Shown piece by piece: positions 8,646 through 16,616 of a stretch of DNA of 64,000 bases. How positions within the stretch are numbered: the first letter of the stretch is position 1; each line of letters starts with the position of its first letter. The position numbers and the translations under genes are program-made. Under the pieces are notes generated by a model. It was not told the origin of the DNA. It searched no databases and was given only the letters and a program-made list of their open reading frames with translations. Origin of the DNA: Hymenobacter citatus (GTDB lineage: Bacteria > Bacteroidota > Bacteroidia > Cytophagales > Hymenobacteraceae); NCBI RefSeq assembly GCF_014333615.1, contig NZ_JACSCY010000002.1, positions 372,001 through 436,000 of the forward strand. Direction: 5' to 3'.

Positions 8646-9428
8646 TCAACACCCTTTAAACACCGGCTGGCGCTTTTCCATGAAGGCCGCTACGCCTTCC
8701 TGATAGTCGGCGGTGTGGCCGGCGCGGAGCTGGTAGTCGGCCTCGGCGCGGAGTTGCTGGGTGAGGTCGTTGGTGGCGCTGAGGTTCAGCAACTGCTTGG
8801 TGTAGGCGAGGGCGCGGGTGGGTAGGGCGGCCAGCTTCTGGGCGATTTTGGCGACTTCGTCGTCAAACATATCATCAGCAAACGCTTTGTAAATCATGCC
8901 CATCTGCACGGCTTCGGCGGCGCCTACCTTGTCGCCGAGTAGCATGAGAGCTGAGGCGCGCTGCTGCCCCACTAGGCGGGGTAGGAAATACGTGCCGCCG
9001 CTATCCGGTATCAACCCTATCTTGCTGAATGCCTGAATAAAGGACGCCGATTCCTTGGCCACTACCACGTCGCAAGCCAGGGCCAGGTTGGCACCCGCGC
9101 CGGCTGCCACGCCGTTCACGGCCGCCACCACGGGCTTCTCCAGGTTCCGAATCAGTTCTACAATGGGGTTGTAGTGCCGCTCCACAATCTCCGACACCTC
9201 GGGGCGGTCCGGCCCGGTGATTTCCGCCAGGTCCTGCCCGGCGCAGAAAGCCCGGCCGGTGCCCGTGAGCACCACAGCGCGCACGCTTTCGTCTTGCTGG
9301 CAGGCTTGCAACTGCTCCTGCAAGGCCAGCGCCAGCGGCTTATGGATGCTGTTGAACAGGTCGGGGCGGTTGAGGCGCAACGTGGCTACGCCGGCGTCGA
9401 GGGAGAGATGGAGAGAGTTTTCAGACAT
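8646..9428 (-). CDS. paaG: PaaG: ring-1,2-epoxyphenylacetyl-CoA isomerase
   Basis: A 260-residue crotonase-fold isomerase that converts the ring epoxide to oxepin-CoA. CAGQDLAEI forms the oxyanion hole; GLIPDSGGTYFLPRLVG carries the Asp characteristic of PaaG, and the glutamates of classical hydratases are replaced (GAGANLALACDVVV). The C-terminus EGVAAFMEKRQPVFKG is the usual ending for this group. It lies directly after the epoxidase subunit genes, next to paaD, which supports PaaG over a generic hydratase. Confidence 0.88.
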   Translation of the reverse strand: MSENSLHLSLDAGVATLRLNRPDLFNSIHKPLALALQEQLQACQQDESVRAVVLTGTGRAFCAGQDLAEITGPDRPEVSEIVERHYNPIVELIRNLEKPVVAAVNGVAAGAGANLALACDVVVAKESASFIQAFSKIGLIPDSGGTYFLPRLVGQQRASALMLLGDKVGAAEAVQMGMIYKAFADDMFDDEVAKIAQKLAALPTRALAYTKQLLNLSATNDLTQQLRAEADYQLRAGHTADYQEGVAAFMEKRQPVFKGC

Positions 9429-9451
9429 AAGCAGAAGAATTCAGAAGAAGA

Positions 9452-9994
9452 TCAGGCGTGACATTTGAAGTAATCGAACGGCTCGCGGCAGTCGTCGCAC
9501 TGGTAGAGGGCTTTGCAGGCCGTGGAGCCAAACTGGCTGACCAGGTGCGTGTTATCGGACTTGCACAGCGGGCAGCGCACGGCCGTATCAGCCCCAAACA
9601 GGTTGAGCAGGTGGCCCGTGGCGGTGCCGTCTACGGGCGGGGCAATGCCATATTCCTCCAGCTTCTGGCGGCCGGCGGCACTCATCCAATCGGTGGTCCA
9701 GGCGGGGCGCAGCTGGGTACGGATGGTTACGTTGGAATACCCCTCGGCCAACAGCCGCAGCCGGATGTCGGTGGCAATGGTGTTCATAGCCGGGCAACCC
9801 GAGTAGGTAGGCGTGATGGTGATGCTCACTTGGTCGCCCTCAACGGCCACGCCGCGCACAATGCCCAAATCCAAGATGCTCAGCACCGGCACCTCCGGGT
9901 CCGATACCTCTTCCAGCAACTGCCAGATATTGTTGGCTATTAGCTGTTGGCTGTTAGCTATTAGCTTTTGGGTTTCGGCTATTGGTTTGTGCAT
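9452..9994 (-). CDS. paaD: PaaD: epoxidase-associated MIP18-type protein
   Basis: A 180-residue protein with a MIP18/DUF59 domain (SDPEVPVLSILDLGIVRGV, then PTYSGCPAM) and a C-terminal four-Cys zinc ribbon (CPLC ... CDDC). PaaD is needed for the phenylacetyl-CoA epoxidase, probably in metal or cluster maturation. The oddity is the N-terminus: residues 5-22 or so (IAETQKLIANSQQLIAN) are read through the intergenic TAGCTAATAGC repeat, so the repeat supplies the start region. No other in-frame ATG lies before the conserved IWQLLEEV, so the ATG at 9992-9994 is the best start. Confidence 0.9.
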   Translation of the reverse strand: MHKPIAETQKLIANSQQLIANNIWQLLEEVSDPEVPVLSILDLGIVRGVAVEGDQVSITITPTYSGCPAMNTIATDIRLRLLAEGYSNVTIRTQLRPAWTTDWMSAAGRQKLEEYGIAPPVDGTATGHLLNLFGADTAVRCPLCKSDNTHLVSQFGSTACKALYQCDDCREPFDYFKCHA

Positions 9995-10050
9995 TGATCG
10001 GATTCCATCGAAAAGCTATCAGCTAATAGCCAATAGCTAACAGCTAAAAG
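9933..10050. repeat. Inverted repeat of the TAGCTATTAGCTG family, entering paaD
   Basis: Left arm near 9933-9969, right arm near 10011-10047. Each arm is built of degenerate 7-8-base words such as TTAGCTGT and TAGCTATT. The right arm begins right after the paaC stop (10052-10054 on minus) and the left arm lies inside the 5' part of paaD. A second copy occurs at 11160-11252. Confidence 0.85.
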
Positions 10051-10051
10051 A

Positions 10052-10861
10052 TTACCAGGTCATGCCGGGGTAGGCGCGTTGCATGTACTGCAACTCAGCC
10101 AGCAAGTAACCCAGGTGCTCGGAGTGGCGGCCTAGCTTGCCGCCCTGCTGCATCACCACGCCCTCGGGCAGGGGTAGGGTGGCGTCCGCAAATACGCGGG
10201 CGGTATGTGCCTGCATGGCGGGCAGCAGAGAGGCATAATCGGGGAGGAGACCGGCGGTTTGGAGGGTCTGCTCGGCGGGGGTAGGAGTGGTCAGCTCGTC
10301 GGCGTAGCGCCAGAGGGTACGCAGGGCTTTTTCCAGGCGCTGGCGGCTTTCCTCGGTGCCGTCACCCAGCCGAATCATCCATTCTGAGCTCCATTTCAAA
10401 TGATAGGCGGCTTCCTTCACCGACTTTTCGGCAATAGCGGCCAGCCGCTCATCGGGCTTATGCTGAAGCTGTTGCAGCAAATGGTAATGAAAGTTGTCGA
10501 AGAGGAACTGCCGCACAATGGTGTGGGCAAAGTCGCCGTTGGGCTGCTCCACCAGTAAGGGGTTGCGGTACTCAGTAGCTGGGCGCAAGAAAGCCAGGTC
10601 GTCCTCGGTGCGGCCCTGGCCTTCCAGCTCAGCGGCGTACTGGTAGAGGCTGCGGGTTTCGCCCAGCAAATCCAGCGCAATGTTGGCCAGCGCCAAGTCC
10701 TGCTCCAGCACCGGCCCATGCCCGCACCACTCCGACAAGCGGTGACCCAGCACCAAGCTTGTATCGGCTAGCTGCACCAGATAGGTCAGCAGGGCCACGT
10801 GCACCTCAGGCGGATACGTGGGTAGGGCTTGGGTAGAAGTCGAAACAGGCTGCATAACCAA
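10052..10861 (-). CDS. paaC: PaaC: structural subunit of phenylacetyl-CoA epoxidase
   Basis: A 269-residue ferritin-like subunit that pairs with the catalytic PaaA. Visible family sequences are LVQLADTSLVLGHRLSEWCG, LANIALDLLGETRSL and KEAAYHLKWSSEWMIRLGDG. It lacks a full set of diiron ligands, as expected for PaaC. It follows paaB by 5 bases. The first codons read MVM, so the start may be one or two residues later. Confidence 0.92.
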   Translation of the reverse strand: MVMQPVSTSTQALPTYPPEVHVALLTYLVQLADTSLVLGHRLSEWCGHGPVLEQDLALANIALDLLGETRSLYQYAAELEGQGRTEDDLAFLRPATEYRNPLLVEQPNGDFAHTIVRQFLFDNFHYHLLQQLQHKPDERLAAIAEKSVKEAAYHLKWSSEWMIRLGDGTEESRQRLEKALRTLWRYADELTTPTPAEQTLQTAGLLPDYASLLPAMQAHTARVFADATLPLPEGVVMQQGGKLGRHSEHLGYLLAELQYMQRAYPGMTW

Positions 10862-10866
10862 CAGAT

Positions 10867-11154
10867 TTACATGTGCTTAATAGAATCCGGTACCTCGAAA
10901 AAGGTAGGGTGCCGATACACCTTATCCGCCGCCGGATCGAAAAAGGCCGCCGCATCGTCGGGGTTGGAGGCGTGGATGTGGCGCGACTCCACCACCCAGA
11001 TGCTCACGCCTTCGAGGCGGCGCGTGTACACGTCGCGGGCGTTTTGCATGGCCATGGCGGCGTCGGCGGCGTGCAGGCTACCCACGTGCTTGTGGTCGAG
11101 GCCCTGCTTGCTGCGGATGAAAACTTCCCACAGGGGCCATTCTTGTTGGGTCAT
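10867..11154 (-). CDS. paaB: PaaB: small subunit of phenylacetyl-CoA epoxidase
   Basis: A 95-residue protein (E. coli PaaB is 95) that bridges the PaaAC heterodimers. WPLWEVFIRSKQGLDHKHVG at the N-terminus and ALQNARDVYTRR-like sequence (AMQNARDVYTRRLEGVSIWV) are the family marks. It is nearly fused to paaC, 5 bases apart, and follows paaA after the 83-base repeat-filled spacer. Confidence 0.93.
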   Translation of the reverse strand: MTQQEWPLWEVFIRSKQGLDHKHVGSLHAADAAMAMQNARDVYTRRLEGVSIWVVESRHIHASNPDDAAAFFDPAADKVYRHPTFFEVPDSIKHM

Positions 11155-11159
11155 GTTAT

Positions 11160-11252
11160 TAAGCTCTTAGCTAATGGCTGATAGCTGTTAGCCACGTGTG
11201 GTAAATCAAAAACGACAGAGCTAGTAGCTAATAGCCATCAGCTAACAGCTTT
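11160..11252. repeat. Second TAGCTAATAGC-family dyad, overlapping the paaA 3' end
   Basis: Arms near 11160-11191 and 11219-11252 share the words TTAGCTAATGGCTGATAGC and the complement. The right arm includes the last codons of paaA (EKAVS and stop TGA at 11238-11240), so the repeat sets where the protein ends. Confidence 0.8.
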
Positions 11253-12182
11253 TTCTGCTCGTTTCCTGGCGTGGGCCAGGGCGGCTTCGCGCACCCAGGC
11301 GCCGTCTTCGTGGGCCTGCACGCGGGCTTGCAGCCGGTCGTGGTTGCAGAGGCCGTTGCCTTTCACCACCTGCCAGAACTCGTCCCAATTCACTTCGCCG
11401 AAATCGTAGGCCTTCTTGTCTTCGTTCCAATGCAGGTCTTTATCAGGCACCTGCAGGCCCAGAAACTCGGCCTGGGGCACCATCATATCCACGAATTTCT
11501 GGCGCAGCTCGTCGTTGGTGAAGCGCTTGATGCGCCACTGCATGGAGCGCTCGGTGTTGGGCGAGTCCTCGTCCTTCGGCCCGAACATCATCAGGGTAGG
11601 CCACCACCAGCGGTTGAAGGCTTCCTGAGCCATGGCTTTTTGCTCGGGCGCACCCTCACACAAGGTCTGCATAATCTCGAAGCCCTGGCGCTGGTGGAAA
11701 CTCTCCTCCTTGCACACGCGCACCATGGCGCGGGCATAGGGGCCATACGACGTGCGGCACAGCGGCACCTGGTTCAGAATGGCCGCGCCATCTACCAGCC
11801 AGCCCACGCAGCCAATATCGGCCCAGCTGAGGGTGGGGTAGTTGAAAATGCTGGAATACTTGGCTTTGCCTGAGTGCAGGTCGGCCAGCATTTGGTCGCG
11901 GGAGGCACCCAGGGTTTCGGCGGCCGAGTAGAGGTAGAGGCCGTGACCGGCTTCGTCCTGCACCTTCGCTAGTAGAATGGCTTTGCGCTTCAGAGAGGGC
12001 GCCCGCGTAATCCAGTTGCCCTCCGGCAGCATGCCCACCAGCTCAGAATGCGCGTGCTGGGAAATCTGCCGAATCAGGGTTTTACGGTAGGCATCGGGCA
12101 TCCAGTCCTTGGGCTCAATGCGCTCATCGGCGTCGATGCGGGCCTGAAACTGTTCTTCCTGGGTGAGTTCTAGCGTTTCCAT
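11238..12182 (-). CDS. paaA: PaaA: catalytic diiron subunit of phenylacetyl-CoA epoxidase
   Basis: A 314-residue bacterial multicomponent monooxygenase subunit that inserts oxygen into the ring of phenylacetyl-CoA. The diiron ligands are in [18 protein letters not shown] and [35 protein letters not shown] is the usual N-terminal region. Start at 12180-12182 gives [13 protein letters not shown] palindromic operator candidate and a TACCTTTA -7-like box lie 17-45 bases upstream, so this gene probably opens the operon paaABCDG-H-Z. The last residues are encoded by a repeat. Confidence 0.95.
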   Translation of the reverse strand: METLELTQEEQFQARIDADERIEPKDWMPDAYRKTLIRQISQHAHSELVGMLPEGNWITRAPSLKRKAILLAKVQDEAGHGLYLYSAAETLGASRDQMLADLHSGKAKYSSIFNYPTLSWADIGCVGWLVDGAAILNQVPLCRTSYGPYARAMVRVCKEESFHQRQGFEIMQTLCEGAPEQKAMAQEAFNRWWWPTLMMFGPKDEDSPNTERSMQWRIKRFTNDELRQKFVDMMVPQAEFLGLQVPDKDLHWNEDKKAYDFGEVNWDEFWQVVKGNGLCNHDRLQARVQAHEDGAWVREAALAHARKRAEKAVS

Positions 12183-12198
12183 AGTTATTTAACAATGG

Positions 12199-12220
12199 TT
12201 AACTAACATTTGTTAGTTAA
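12199..12220. promoter_or_regulatory. Candidate PaaR operator upstream of paaA
   Basis: Perfect palindrome with 10-base arms (TTAACTAACA and TGTTAGTTAA) and a 2-base centre. It shares the core AACTAA-N6-TTAGTT with a site upstream of the TetR gene at 14207. On the minus strand the sequence TACCTTTA (12218-12225) abuts it and is one base off the TAnnTTTG -7 box, so a bound repressor would cover the start of transcription. TetR operators of this size and symmetry are normal. Confidence 0.65.
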
Positions 12221-12241
12221 AGGTAGGAAAATTGCTGATTT

Positions 12242-12328
12242 GTCGTTCCGAGCGCAGCGAGGAGTCTGGGACAGTCACTAGATTTCTTCCGAGTCAAACC
12301 CGGATTTCTCGCTGCGCTCGGAATGACA
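12242..12328. repeat. Inverted repeat (GTCGTTCCGAGC family) upstream of paaA
   Basis: Arms at 12242-12263 (GTCGTTCCGAGCGCAGCGAG) and about 12307-12328. It follows the paaE stop (12339-12341 on minus) and precedes the paaA promoter region, so it can end the paaE transcript. Confidence 0.75.
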
Positions 12329-12338
12329 GCCATAACAC

Positions 12339-13415
12339 CTACTGATCAAAATCTACTCCTACCTCTGCCGAAACCGGCCGGGCTTGGCATGTGAGTACGT
12401 AGCCTTTTGCTACTTCAGTATCAGACAGTGAATAGTTTACGTCCATTTCCACTTGGCCGGCCATCACGCGGGCGCGGCAGGTGCTGCACATGCCGTTTTT
12501 GCAGGAGTAGGGGGCATCTACGCCGGTAGCCAGCAGCTCGTCTAGGATAGTGTTGCCGTAGTACGACATCGGCAGCACGTGCGTGTGGCCATCGAGCTGC
12601 ACCGTTACCTGGCTTTGTTGGTCGTTGTGGCCGGGGGGTGGGGTAGGAGCGGCGGTAGCGGGCCGGGGCGCGCTGGTCCCGAACAGCTCGAAATGTACCT
12701 TCTCGGGTGCTACACCGGCCTCCGATAAGGCAGCACGCACGTCCTGAATCATCTGCTCGGGGCCGCAGATAAAGCATTCGTCAATCTGCTCGGCGGGTAC
12801 TAGCTTCGTCAGAAATTGCTGCACCTTCGCTTGGTCGAGGCGGCCGAAGAACAGGTCGGTGTCGCCCTGCTCGCGGCTGAGGACGTGGTAGACGCGCAGG
12901 CGCTGCAAGAACATATTCTTCAGCGCTTCAATGGCTTCCTTGAAAATAATGCTGTTGCGGCCCCGGTTGCCGTACACCAGTGTCACGCGACTGTGGGGCT
13001 CCGTGCGCAGCACCGTTTTGATGATGCTTAGGATGGGCGTGATGCCGCTGCCCGCCGCAAAGGCCACGTAGTGTAGGGCCTGGGTAGGGAGTAGGGTGGT
13101 CGGCCCAAAGCTACCAGCCGGGGGCATCACCTCCACCGTGTCGCCCGCCCGCAACTCGTCTACGGCCAGCTGCGAGAACCGCCCGCCGGGTACTTTCTTC
13201 ACCGCCACGCGCCATTCTTCGTCCAAAGGGCTGCTACACAGTGAGTAGGAACGCCGCACTTCCTCGCCGCCTACCTCTCGCCGAAACGTGAGGTACTGCC
13301 CCGGACGGAACTGAAACGCCGTCCGCAGCTCGGCGGGCACATCCAGCGTGAGGGCCACGCAGTCGGGCGTTTCGCGGGTGATGTGCTTGATAGTAAGGGT
13401 ATGAAAGCGGGGCAT
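12339..13415 (-). CDS. paaE: PaaE: reductase of phenylacetyl-CoA epoxidase
   Basis: A 358-residue flavin reductase that passes electrons from NAD(P)H to PaaA. RSYSLCSSP is the FAD site, GSGITPILSIIKTVL the nucleotide-binding site, and the C-terminal ferredoxin carries CKNGMCSTCRARV with a fourth Cys in YVLTCQARP. The order FNR domain then 2Fe-2S domain is that of E. coli PaaE (356 residues). It lies upstream of paaA, separated by a dyad and an operator, so it may be a separate transcription unit from paaABCD. Confidence 0.93.
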   Translation of the reverse strand: MPRFHTLTIKHITRETPDCVALTLDVPAELRTAFQFRPGQYLTFRREVGGEEVRRSYSLCSSPLDEEWRVAVKKVPGGRFSQLAVDELRAGDTVEVMPPAGSFGPTTLLPTQALHYVAFAAGSGITPILSIIKTVLRTEPHSRVTLVYGNRGRNSIIFKEAIEALKNMFLQRLRVYHVLSREQGDTDLFFGRLDQAKVQQFLTKLVPAEQIDECFICGPEQMIQDVRAALSEAGVAPEKVHFELFGTSAPRPATAAPTPPPGHNDQQSQVTVQLDGHTHVLPMSYYGNTILDELLATGVDAPYSCKNGMCSTCRARVMAGQVEMDVNYSLSDTEVAKGYVLTCQARPVSAEVGVDFDQ

Positions 13416-13436
13416 TTTGTTAACTTTTTTTGATCT

Positions 13437-13534
13437 GTCATCCTGAGCTTGCGAAGGACCCTCTCACAGCAAAACGACCGACATAACAACGACCCGTTCT
13501 TGCGTGACAAGGTCCTTCGCAAGCTCAGGATGAC
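13437..13534. repeat. Inverted repeat (GTCATCCTGAGCTTGCGAAGGACC family)
   Basis: Arms at 13437-13460 and 13509-13534, loop of about 48 bases. It fills the space between the TetR gene and paaE, both on the minus strand. The arm sequence is nearly the same as in the elements at 16665 and 56435. Confidence 0.88.
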
Positions 13535-13559
13535 AATGCATAGTAAGCTGACTCACAAC

Positions 13560-14141
13560 TCACTTCGCCAATCCATGCAGCAGAATCGTCATGATATTTT
13601 CCTCCAGCTCCTCGGGTGTCACGTTGCGGCCGGGGCGGTACCACAGCTCCACCCAGCGCACCGCCGACAGGATGGTGAACAGCGCCACTGACACGTTGAC
13701 GGCGTGCAGCTCACCGGCTGCTATGCCCTGCTCAATGAGCGCAGCAAAGCCTTTCTCGTAGCGTTTGCGGGCGGTTTTGAAGGCTTCCAGCGTGTCGCCG
13801 GTGAGGTACTTCCAGTCGTTGTTGCCCACGGATACGGCCGCGCCGTCCTCTATCATGAGCTGAATATGACGGCCAACCAACGCCCGGATTTTTTCCACGT
13901 ACGTGGCTGCCATCTGCTCTACCTCCGTGAGCTGCCGGATGTAAGTGTCCGATATGTGAAAGCAAATCAGCTCCAGAATCTCGTCTTTCGAGCGGATGTG
14001 GTTGTACATACTAGCGGCTTCCATCCCTACCTGGGCGGCCAGGTCGCGCATGGAGGTGCCGCCAAAACCCTTCAGCTTAAATAGCTTAGCCGCTTCATCC
14101 AGAATCAGCTGGCGCTTGGCGGAGTTCGTTCGTTTGCTCAT
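13560..14141 (-). CDS. paaR: TetR/AcrR-family regulator, probable repressor of the paa genes
   Basis: A 193-residue regulator. The N-terminal helix-turn-helix is clear (ILDEAAKLFKLKGFGGTSMR, then DLAAQVGMEAASMYNHIRSK); the C-terminal two thirds form the ligand-binding helices. TetR-type PaaR proteins that sense phenylacetyl-CoA are known from several bacteria. Support here is its place at the head of the cluster and the shared dyad AACTAA-N6-TTAGTT found before both its own gene and paaA. A perfect TATCTTTG -7 box lies at 14196-14203, just inside the operator, which predicts self-repression. The ligand is inferred. Confidence 0.8.
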   Translation of the reverse strand: MSKRTNSAKRQLILDEAAKLFKLKGFGGTSMRDLAAQVGMEAASMYNHIRSKDEILELICFHISDTYIRQLTEVEQMAATYVEKIRALVGRHIQLMIEDGAAVSVGNNDWKYLTGDTLEAFKTARKRYEKGFAALIEQGIAAGELHAVNVSVALFTILSAVRWVELWYRPGRNVTPEELEENIMTILLHGLAK

Positions 14142-14195
14142 GCAACGAGGCGGAGATAGTAACTACGTAGAACCAGTGCTGCTTGCGCAGCGGCC

Positions 14196-14226
14196 CAAAG
14201 ATAACTCAACTAACAAACATTAGTTG
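14196..14226 (-). promoter_or_regulatory. Promoter and operator candidate of the TetR gene
   Basis: On the minus strand TATCTTTG (14203 to 14196) matches the Bacteroidota -7 box TAnnTTTG exactly. Directly upstream lies the palindrome CAACTAA-N6-TTAGTTG (14207-14226), the same core as the site before paaA. The predicted leader is about 50 bases. Confidence 0.65.
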
Positions 14227-14242
14227 TTAAAGTTGGCGTGAA

Positions 14243-14341
14243 GTAGAGACGCATATTTGCGTCTTGTCGTTGAACAACACATATCGGCATCGTTCTAGTA
14301 AACAACATCAGCAACGACGAGACGCAAGTATGCGTCTCTAC
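14243..14341. repeat. Inverted repeat of the GTAGAGACGCA family
   Basis: Arms at 14243-14272 and 14312-14341 (GTAGAGACGCATATTTGCGT and complement) differ at about one position over 30 bases. Each arm contains its own smaller palindrome (GACGCA...TGCGTC). It lies between the aldolase terminator and the TetR promoter. Confidence 0.85.
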
Positions 14342-14363
14342 ATCGTGCATCAATACAAACGCC

Positions 14364-14410
14364 AACTGCCCGGCTACCCGCGCTTTCAGAAGCAGGGTAG
14401 CCGGGCAGTT
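14364..14410 (-). terminator. Strong hairpin after the aldolase gene
   Basis: Perfect 16-base stem AACTGCCCGGCTACCC (14364-14379) with its complement at 14395-14410. It starts 19 bases past the aldolase stop. The T-rich tail on the minus strand is weak (GCGTTTGTATTG), so termination efficiency is uncertain. Confidence 0.65.
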
Positions 14411-14428
14411 AGAGCGTACCCCTAAAAA

Positions 14429-15511
14429 CTAGGGGCGGCGGTTGATGGCGTTCAAATCTTCGAACGCGTGCTTAAGACGCTCTACGAAGGTGGTTTCGGC
14501 CGAGCGCAGCCACACGCGGGGGTCGTAGTACTTCTTGTTGGGCGAGTCGGCGCCGCTGGGGTTACCGATCTGGCCTTGCAGGTAGCCTTCGTTTTTCACG
14601 TAGTAGTCGCGGATGCCCTGCCAGAACGCCCATTGTAGGTCGGTGTCGAGGTTCATCTTCACGGCGCCGTAGCTGATGGCCTCACGGATTTCCTCACGCG
14701 AAGAGCCCGAACCGCCGTGGAACACGAAGTTGATGGGCTGCGGGCCGGTGTTGAAGTGCTCCTGCACGTACTCCTGCGAGTTTTTCAGGATGATGGGTTG
14801 CAGCTTCACGTTGCCGGGCTTGTACACGCCGTGCACGTTGCCGAAGGCCGCGGCAATGGTGAAGCGCGGGCTCACTTTGCTCAGCTCCTCGTAGGCGTAG
14901 GCCACCTCCGAAGGTTGGGTGTAGAGCTTGGAAGAGTCCACGTCGGAGTTGTCGACGCCGTCTTCCTCGCCGCCGGTCACGCCCAGCTCAATTTCCAGGG
15001 TCATGCCCAGCTTGTCCATGCGCTCGAGGTAGCGCTTGCAGATTTCGATGTTTTCTTCGATTGGCTCCTCCGACAGATCCAGCATGTGCGAGCTGTAGAG
15101 CGGCTGGCCGTGGGTCTGGAAGTGCTTTTCGCCGGCGGCCAGCAGGCCGTCGATCCAAGGTAGGAGCTTTTTGGCAGCGTGGTCGGTGTGCAGAATCACA
15201 GGCACATCGTAGAGAGCAGCCATCTGGTGCACGTGCTGCGCGCCCGAAATAGCGCCGGCAATGCTGGCGCGCTGGTCGGAGTTGGACACGTACTTCCCCG
15301 CAAAGAACTGCGCGCCGCCGTTCGAGAACTGCACAATCACAGGCGAATTCACTTCGTGGGCGGCTTCCAGCACGCCGTTCACGGTGTTGCTACCCGTCAC
15401 GTTCACGGCGGGTAGGGCGAAGGCGTTATCCTTGGCGTATTGGAACAACGACTGTACTTCGTCGCCGTGGAGCACACCAGCGCGCAGCTTGGTTAGGGTT
15501 TGGTCGGCCAT
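14429..15511 (-). CDS. fbaA: Class II fructose-bisphosphate aldolase
   Basis: A 360-residue zinc aldolase of glycolysis and gluconeogenesis, cytosolic, cleaving fructose 1,6-bisphosphate to the two triose phosphates. LHTDHAAKKLLPWIDG holds the catalytic Asp and first zinc His; ELGVTGGEEDGVDN, NVHGVYKPGNV and FHGGSGSSREE supply the other metal and phosphate contacts; VKMNLDTDLQWAF is near the end. Length and motifs are those of the class IIA subgroup (E. coli FbaA, 359). It stands alone, with a strong hairpin after it. Confidence 0.95.
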   Translation of the reverse strand: MADQTLTKLRAGVLHGDEVQSLFQYAKDNAFALPAVNVTGSNTVNGVLEAAHEVNSPVIVQFSNGGAQFFAGKYVSNSDQRASIAGAISGAQHVHQMAALYDVPVILHTDHAAKKLLPWIDGLLAAGEKHFQTHGQPLYSSHMLDLSEEPIEENIEICKRYLERMDKLGMTLEIELGVTGGEEDGVDNSDVDSSKLYTQPSEVAYAYEELSKVSPRFTIAAAFGNVHGVYKPGNVKLQPIILKNSQEYVQEHFNTGPQPINFVFHGGSGSSREEIREAISYGAVKMNLDTDLQWAFWQGIRDYYVKNEGYLQGQIGNPSGADSPNKKYYDPRVWLRSAETTFVERLKHAFEDLNAINRRP

Positions 15512-15785
15512 AGGGCAAAATATAGAGGCAATGAAAAAAGAATCTGTGGGAGCGTCAAACCTACGAAAACCGACCGGGAGTTGCTAATAAACCACTCAAA
15601 CGGCCCATCGGCTGACAATATAGTAACAGCAGATGGGCTCTATCGTTTAAGCAAAATGTCAGTGGGACGTAACAATTTGGTAACGTTCAACGTGTGTCGG
15701 GCAGTGGCTGCCGGCTAAAGTGGGGCTAGTGGTGCCCTATACGGCCGCTACGCTGCTGCCTTTTTTCGCTCCGTAATTTGTGTTT

Positions 15786-16616
15786 ATGCGTGCATTTGTA
15801 TCCCGCAGTCTGGTTGGACTAGCTCTGTGGCTCTCGGTTTTTACGCCTTCGCTGGCCCAGATAACGCCGGCCCCCACGACGCCCATCACGCCGGCCGACA
15901 CCATCACCCGTCCCTACGAAAACCCCAACGGCATCCCAACGCCGCCCGCCGCGCGGCCGCCCTGGTACAAAGGCAAGCTAGTGCGGGCCAGCATCGTGCC
16001 GGCCATTCTGATTACCTACGGCGCCACTACCATCAACGGCAACGGCCTATACAGTAGCTACCAGGCTAACCGCGACATTCACAAGCTGTTCCCTACCTTC
16101 CGCACCCGCGCCGATGATATCCTGATCTTTGCGCCCTACCTGGAGCTGGGCGCCGTGCTGCTAGCCGGCGTCGAGTCGCGCGACGATAACCTGAACATCG
16201 GACTGGTGATTCTCAAGAGCGAGGCCATTATGCTCAGCAGCGTGTTTGCGCTGAAAAACCTCACCAAAATTCGCCGGCCCGATAATTCCGACATGCTTTC
16301 GTTTCCCTCGGGGCACACGGCACAGGCGTTTCTGGCGGCTAGCATCGTGCACAACGAGTTTCGGCACAAAAGCCAGTGGTACGGCATTGGCGCCTACACC
16401 ATTGCCACCAGTGTGGCGGCGTTGCGCATGATCAACAGCAAGCACTGGCAGAGCGACGTGGTGGCCGGCGCAGGCATCGGCATTTTGTCGGCGCACATTG
16501 GCTACCTCACCCACCGCAACCGCTGGGGCCGCAAGCCCATCCTGCCCAAAGGCATGAGCTTTTCGCCTACCTGGCAATACAACGCGCCTGGCTTGGGCAT
16601 GGTGTGGCAGCTGTGA
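15786..16616 (+). CDS. PAP2-superfamily membrane phosphatase, secreted N-terminus
   Basis: A 276-residue protein starting at the ATG at 15786 (a GTG two codons earlier is possible). Residues 1-25 are a signal peptide ending SLAQ. The three PAP2 phosphatase motifs are complete: KNLTKIRRP, SFPSGHTAQ and RMINSKHWQSDVVAG. It probably acts at the periplasmic face on lipid phosphates such as phosphatidic acid, undecaprenyl diphosphate or a phosphatidylglycerol phosphate; the substrate cannot be told. It is convergent with the cytosine deaminase gene, and its stop codon is the first unit of the intergenic palindrome. Confidence 0.88.
   Translation: MRAFVSRSLVGLALWLSVFTPSLAQITPAPTTPITPADTITRPYENPNGIPTPPAARPPWYKGKLVRASIVPAILITYGATTINGNGLYSSYQANRDIHKLFPTFRTRADDILIFAPYLELGAVLLAGVESRDDNLNIGLVILKSEAIMLSSVFALKNLTKIRRPDNSDMLSFPSGHTAQAFLAASIVHNEFRHKSQWYGIGAYTIATSVAALRMINSKHWQSDVVAGAGIGILSAHIGYLTHRNRWGRKPILPKGMSFSPTWQYNAPGLGMVWQL

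Noticed and set aside
15512..15785. Promoter for the PAP2 gene at TAATTTG near 15774
   Set aside because: The match to TAnnTTTG is off by one base in spacing and would leave almost no leader; not convincing.
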